A stretch of 33,179 nt of DNA from a virus, in IMG/VR virus record IMGVR_UViG_3300049893_001356, positions 1 through 33,179 of that record; one strand, 5' to 3'. The notes beneath the pieces were generated by a model that saw nothing but the letters and a program-made list of their open reading frames with translations, had not been told where the DNA came from and ran no database searches. The position numbers were made by a program, and so were the translations under genes. Positions 31,274 through 33,179 of the stretch are shown in pieces (position 1 is the stretch's first letter; every line of letters starts with the position of its first letter).

Positions 31274-31300
31274 AAAAAGCGGGCCTAACGGCGGGCCCGC
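31274..31300 (-). terminator. terminator between chaperone and tape measure
   Basis: On the minus strand GCGGGCC (31300-31294) and GGCCCGC (31285-31279) form a perfect 7-bp stem with an 8-base loop, followed by five T (31278-31274). The stem overlaps the stop codon of the T-like frame. It lies inside the late operon, 44 bases before the tape measure start, so it probably attenuates rather than fully stops transcription. Confidence 0.88.
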
Positions 31301-31470
31301 TTCATTGCTTTCTCCTGCTCGTCGTTCATGTAGCCGAAGTAGGCACTCCACCCGATCAACTCTTCTGGTGTGATCTCACCCCAGAGGCGGGTGACGGTCA
31401 TGCCCAACTCCTTCGCCACAGCGAACGACAGGAGCATCCAGTTGTCCTTACTTAGCTCCGCCTGCAGCGC
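31285..31470 (-). CDS. T-like part of the tail assembly chaperone (made by frameshift)
   Basis: This reading frame has no proper start. It is open across the end of the G-like gene and ends TAG at 31287-31285. After the slippery site it encodes 61 residues: ALQAELSKDNWMLLSFAVAK, then GMTVTRLWGEITPEEL, IGWSAYFGYMND and a basic end KAMKRARR. The -EELIGW.AYF- pattern followed by a charged tail is typical of lambda T-like domains. It lies one base forward of the G frame (+1, equivalent to -2), so a G-T fusion of 175 residues is predicted. The T domain recruits tube subunits onto the tape measure. Confidence 0.8.
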   Translation of the reverse strand, partial: ALQAELSKDNWMLLSFAVAKELGMTVTRLWGEITPEELIGWSAYFGYMNDEQEKAMKRARR

Positions 31471-31813
31471 TTTTGGGCTCGAGGGGGGCCTCGTCGTCGG
31501 GGGCGGTGAGGACCGCGAGCATCAGCGCTTGGAGATCGGCGTCGCGGACTTCGTTCTTCAGCTCGGCGATGTCGGCGGGCATGAACAGCTTCTGGCCGTT
31601 CTCATCGAGGGCCTTGTCCACCAGCAGTTGCAGCGCAAAGGCGTTGGCGTCCTCGCTCTTGGCGTTGCGTTGGGCGCGATCACGCTCCGCCATGGTCAGC
31701 GGCCGAGACCAGAAGGTGAAGGTGGTGCCGTTGGTGAGCTCCACGTCCTTGCGGCTCGGAACCAAGTTGGCGGCGTTCTTCAGGCGGTCGATGGCGCGGA
31801 TGGCTGAAGCCAT
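31448..31813 (-). CDS. tail assembly chaperone, lambda G-like
   Basis: This 121-residue protein starts MASAIRAIDRLKNAANLVPS. The pattern VELTNGTTFTFWSRPLTMAERDRA, then ALQLLVDKALDENGQ and LKNEVRDADLQALMLAVL is that of phage tail-assembly chaperones, encoded between the major tail protein and the tape measure. Near its end CCCAAAA (31477-31471) allows a shift into the T-like frame. The unshifted product ends SAAGGAK at 31448. It coats the tape measure with the longer form during tube assembly. Confidence 0.82.
   Translation of the reverse strand: MASAIRAIDRLKNAANLVPSRKDVELTNGTTFTFWSRPLTMAERDRAQRNAKSEDANAFALQLLVDKALDENGQKLFMPADIAELKNEVRDADLQALMLAVLTAPDDEAPLEPKSAAGGAK
31471..31477 (-). promoter_or_regulatory. 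candidate programmed frameshift site
   Basis: On the minus strand the zero frame reads GAG CCC AAA AGC. A +1 move lets the Lys tRNA on AAA re-pair with AAA and continue GCG CTG CAG, straight into the T-like frame. A -2 slip would reach the same frame. The zero frame stops 21-24 bases downstream. Lambda itself uses a -1 slip, so this would be a different mechanism. Confidence 0.65.
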
Positions 31814-31833
31814 GCAGTTGCAAGTAACTACTC

Positions 31834-31846
31834 AGTTAAGTATAGG
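31834..31846 (-). promoter_or_regulatory. possible -10 element with shared motif
   Basis: On the minus strand TATACT (31844-31839) precedes the G-like gene start at 31813 by 25 bases and runs into CTTAAC, so the shared TACTTAA core overlaps the -10. No convincing -35 is seen at normal spacing. A promoter here would allow expression after the terminator at 31865-31884. Confidence 0.4.
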
Positions 31847-31864
31847 TCTCAACGCCCATAGAAA

Positions 31865-31884
31865 AGCCCCACCGAAGTGGGGCT
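31865..31884 (-). terminator. terminator after the major tail protein gene
   Basis: On the minus strand AGCCCCAC, the tetraloop TTCG, and GTGGGGCT form a perfect 8-bp stem (31884-31877 and 31872-31865), followed by TTTC. A UUCG loop makes it very stable. It sits 26 bases past the major tail protein stop, so most transcripts may end here. Confidence 0.88.
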
Positions 31885-31909
31885 GGAGTCATCCTCTCGC
31901 TCAGTCTGA

Positions 31910-32983
31910 TCAGGTCAGGCTGAGGTTGAACAGGTGGGTCGGGGGGCCAGACAGGTTGAAGTTGATGGTGGCCACCAGAGCGTCGCTGGTGTTCACCGAG
32001 ATCGAGAAACCTGCCAGGGACACCGGCGCCTCGATGTAGGAGGAGAGGGTGTCATCGAGCACGTTGCCCGCGCCTTCAACGGCCTTGACGTACAGCTTCA
32101 CCGTGGCGCCAGCCTGGCTCTTGAGGAGCGAGTTGGCGATCAGGCGGCCGCTGGTGCTGGTCTGGTCACCGCTGAACAGGACGTTCATGGTGCCGGAACC
32201 GCTAGCAAATCCGGGAATTGTTGTACGGAAACTGGCGTACTTATCAGCAGCTCCGCCTATCTTACAAGGCAAAGTTGTGATGTCAATTTCCTCTCTGGAG
32301 AAGTCCATTGACCACTCCTGAACCATACAAACCAGATCAAATTCGCTGTAGGCGACGTTGATGTGGCCGGTGGTATTTTCCCGCGCAGTTGTTAGCGTCG
32401 CGGTGCCGGTGAAGGCTGTGGTGGGGGCGGTGGCGTCGATCGCTGCGCCAGCGGCGTTATGGCCGCCGGTCAGGGTGATGCCGCCGGCTGCAGTGGTGTA
32501 GCCGGTGCCGGGGGTGGTGATGGTGATGGCGCCAGCGTTGATGGCACCACCAGCGGGAACGACCACCGTGGCGCGAGCGCTGGTGGCTGTGCCCTGCACC
32601 AGGCGCACGTCGGTGTAGGTGCCAGGCACGTAGCCAGCACCAGCCGTTGCAGCAGCCAGGCTGCCCACACCGGAGCCGGCGAGACCGCCAAGTCCGTCGA
32701 GGGTGATAGCCACGCCGCCCTTGGTGGCGGACACCGAGATGGTGGTGGTGGTCTTGTCCACCACGTAGTACTTGGTGTTGACCGTCAGCTTGGGGTCCAG
32801 AACACCGGCGCCCTCGGTGGTGAACACCACGGGGTCGTTGATCTGGAAGTCGTGGTCACCGGGGACGGTGATCAGCTTTCCGGCGGGGAAGTCAGAAGCG
32901 TCCTTCAGGCAGTGCTTGACGCCTGCAGGCTTGAAAGTGACGAGGCCATCGGATCCAGTGAGGGCACTGGTATTACATGACAC
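31910..32983 (-). CDS. major tail (tube) protein with inserted domain
   Basis: This 357-residue protein starts MSCNTSALTGSDGLVTFKP. The tube core is residues 1-35 plus about 205-357, with VQEWSMDFSREEIDITTLP, GSGTMNVLFSGD, TVKLYVKAV and the closing ATINFNLSG. Between them, residues about 36-200 are a Gly/Ala/Thr-rich insert with repeated GAGYVPGTYTDVRL and GTGYTTAAGGITL units, probably a surface-exposed beta domain that decorates the tube. Its place before the G-like chaperone and the strong downstream terminator fit an abundant structural protein. Upstream (about 33062) a CTTAAG motif overlaps the previous stop codon. Confidence 0.85.
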   Translation of the reverse strand: MSCNTSALTGSDGLVTFKPAGVKHCLKDASDFPAGKLITVPGDHDFQINDPVVFTTEGAGVLDPKLTVNTKYYVVDKTTTTISVSATKGGVAITLDGLGGLAGSGVGSLAAATAGAGYVPGTYTDVRLVQGTATSARATVVVPAGGAINAGAITITTPGTGYTTAAGGITLTGGHNAAGAAIDATAPTTAFTGTATLTTARENTTGHINVAYSEFDLVCMVQEWSMDFSREEIDITTLPCKIGGAADKYASFRTTIPGFASGSGTMNVLFSGDQTSTSGRLIANSLLKSQAGATVKLYVKAVEGAGNVLDDTLSSYIEAPVSLAGFSISVNTSDALVATINFNLSGPPTHLFNLSLT

Positions 32984-33061
32984 CGGAATGGGACCAGCTC
33001 CGTATAACGGAAGGCGAAACGACAGGTTGAGGGCGTCCGCCAGCGGGGGCTCTGGCTTGGC

Positions 33062-33179
33062 TTAAGTGTAAGAAGCCAGCAGCGGGCCGCTTAACCGCGT
33101 CATGTAGTGGGGGCGGCCATCCAGCGCCGAGAAGCTGGGGCCGTTGATCTCCAGCATCCGTGCCTTGGCGCCGGTGGCT
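33062..33179 (-). CDS. 3' end of a head-tail joining or tail completion gene (partial)
   Basis: The last 39 residues of a leftward gene lie at the window edge, ending LSGPLLASYT with TAA at 33064-33062. The visible part includes ARMLEINGPSFSALDGRPHY. The gene starts beyond the window. Position just before the major tail protein suggests a tail completion, terminator or connector protein, but nothing in this fragment proves it. Confidence 0.6.
   Translation of the reverse strand, partial: ATGAKARMLEINGPSFSALDGRPHYMTRLSGPLLASYT

Noticed and set aside
31447-31456. CCTTACTTAG at the end of the G-like gene as an operator copy
   Set aside because: One mismatch to the motif, but it is explained by the coding sequence and stop codon, and no promoter is near.

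Overview
The window reads as about 33 kb of a temperate, lambda-like siphovirus (free phage or prophage) of a GC-rich cyanobacterium, most likely of the Synechococcus/Cyanobium type. The virus call rests on the gene content: a lambda-ordered tail module (major tail protein, frameshifted tail-assembly chaperone, tape measure, M-, L-, K- and J-like tip proteins, fibres), a family A DNA polymerase, a fused primase-helicase, a PD-(D/E)XK exonuclease and a tyrosine integrase. The host call is an inference from protein character and base composition only. I recognise no host gene, rRNA, tRNA or CRISPR array. Terminase large subunit, portal, capsid and a recognisable lysis cassette are not in the window; the head genes should lie beyond the right end.

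Layout. 1-691 (+): the end of a rightward operon with an HTH protein, closed by a strong terminator. 692-1078: gene-less, repeat-rich convergent region. 1079-3249 (-): recombination operon with an SSB-like protein, a Cas4/RecB-like nuclease and several very small overlapping genes. 3311-4230 (-): a ribbon-helix-helix regulator and an unknown 216-residue protein. 4231-4553: an iteron-like array of nine 12-bp repeats inside a 13-bp inverted repeat, a candidate replication origin or control region. 4528-6858 (-): PrimPol-helicase. 6982-13467 (+): early genes, namely small unknowns, an NrdR-like zinc ribbon, DNA polymerase, an HNH endonuclease, a DUF3310 protein, the integrase and further small genes, mostly joined by 1- or 4-nt overlaps. 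13587-13712 (+): a 41-residue gene whose ribosome-binding site sits in a hairpin. 13743-33179 (-): the late tail and fibre operon, transcribed towards the left.

Regulation. A short motif (TTACTTAAGG and close relatives) recurs in front of most transcription units. In three leftward promoters it lies in the -35/-10 spacer, including the promoter of the RHH protein itself, which suggests a phage-wide operator set. The most unusual parts of the window are this motif network, the repeat array beside the primase-helicase, a predicted +1 (or -2) frameshift in the tail chaperone, a peptidase-like motif set in permuted order inside the tape measure, a polymerase with an aberrant motif A, and small genes preceded by hairpins that could hide their start sites.
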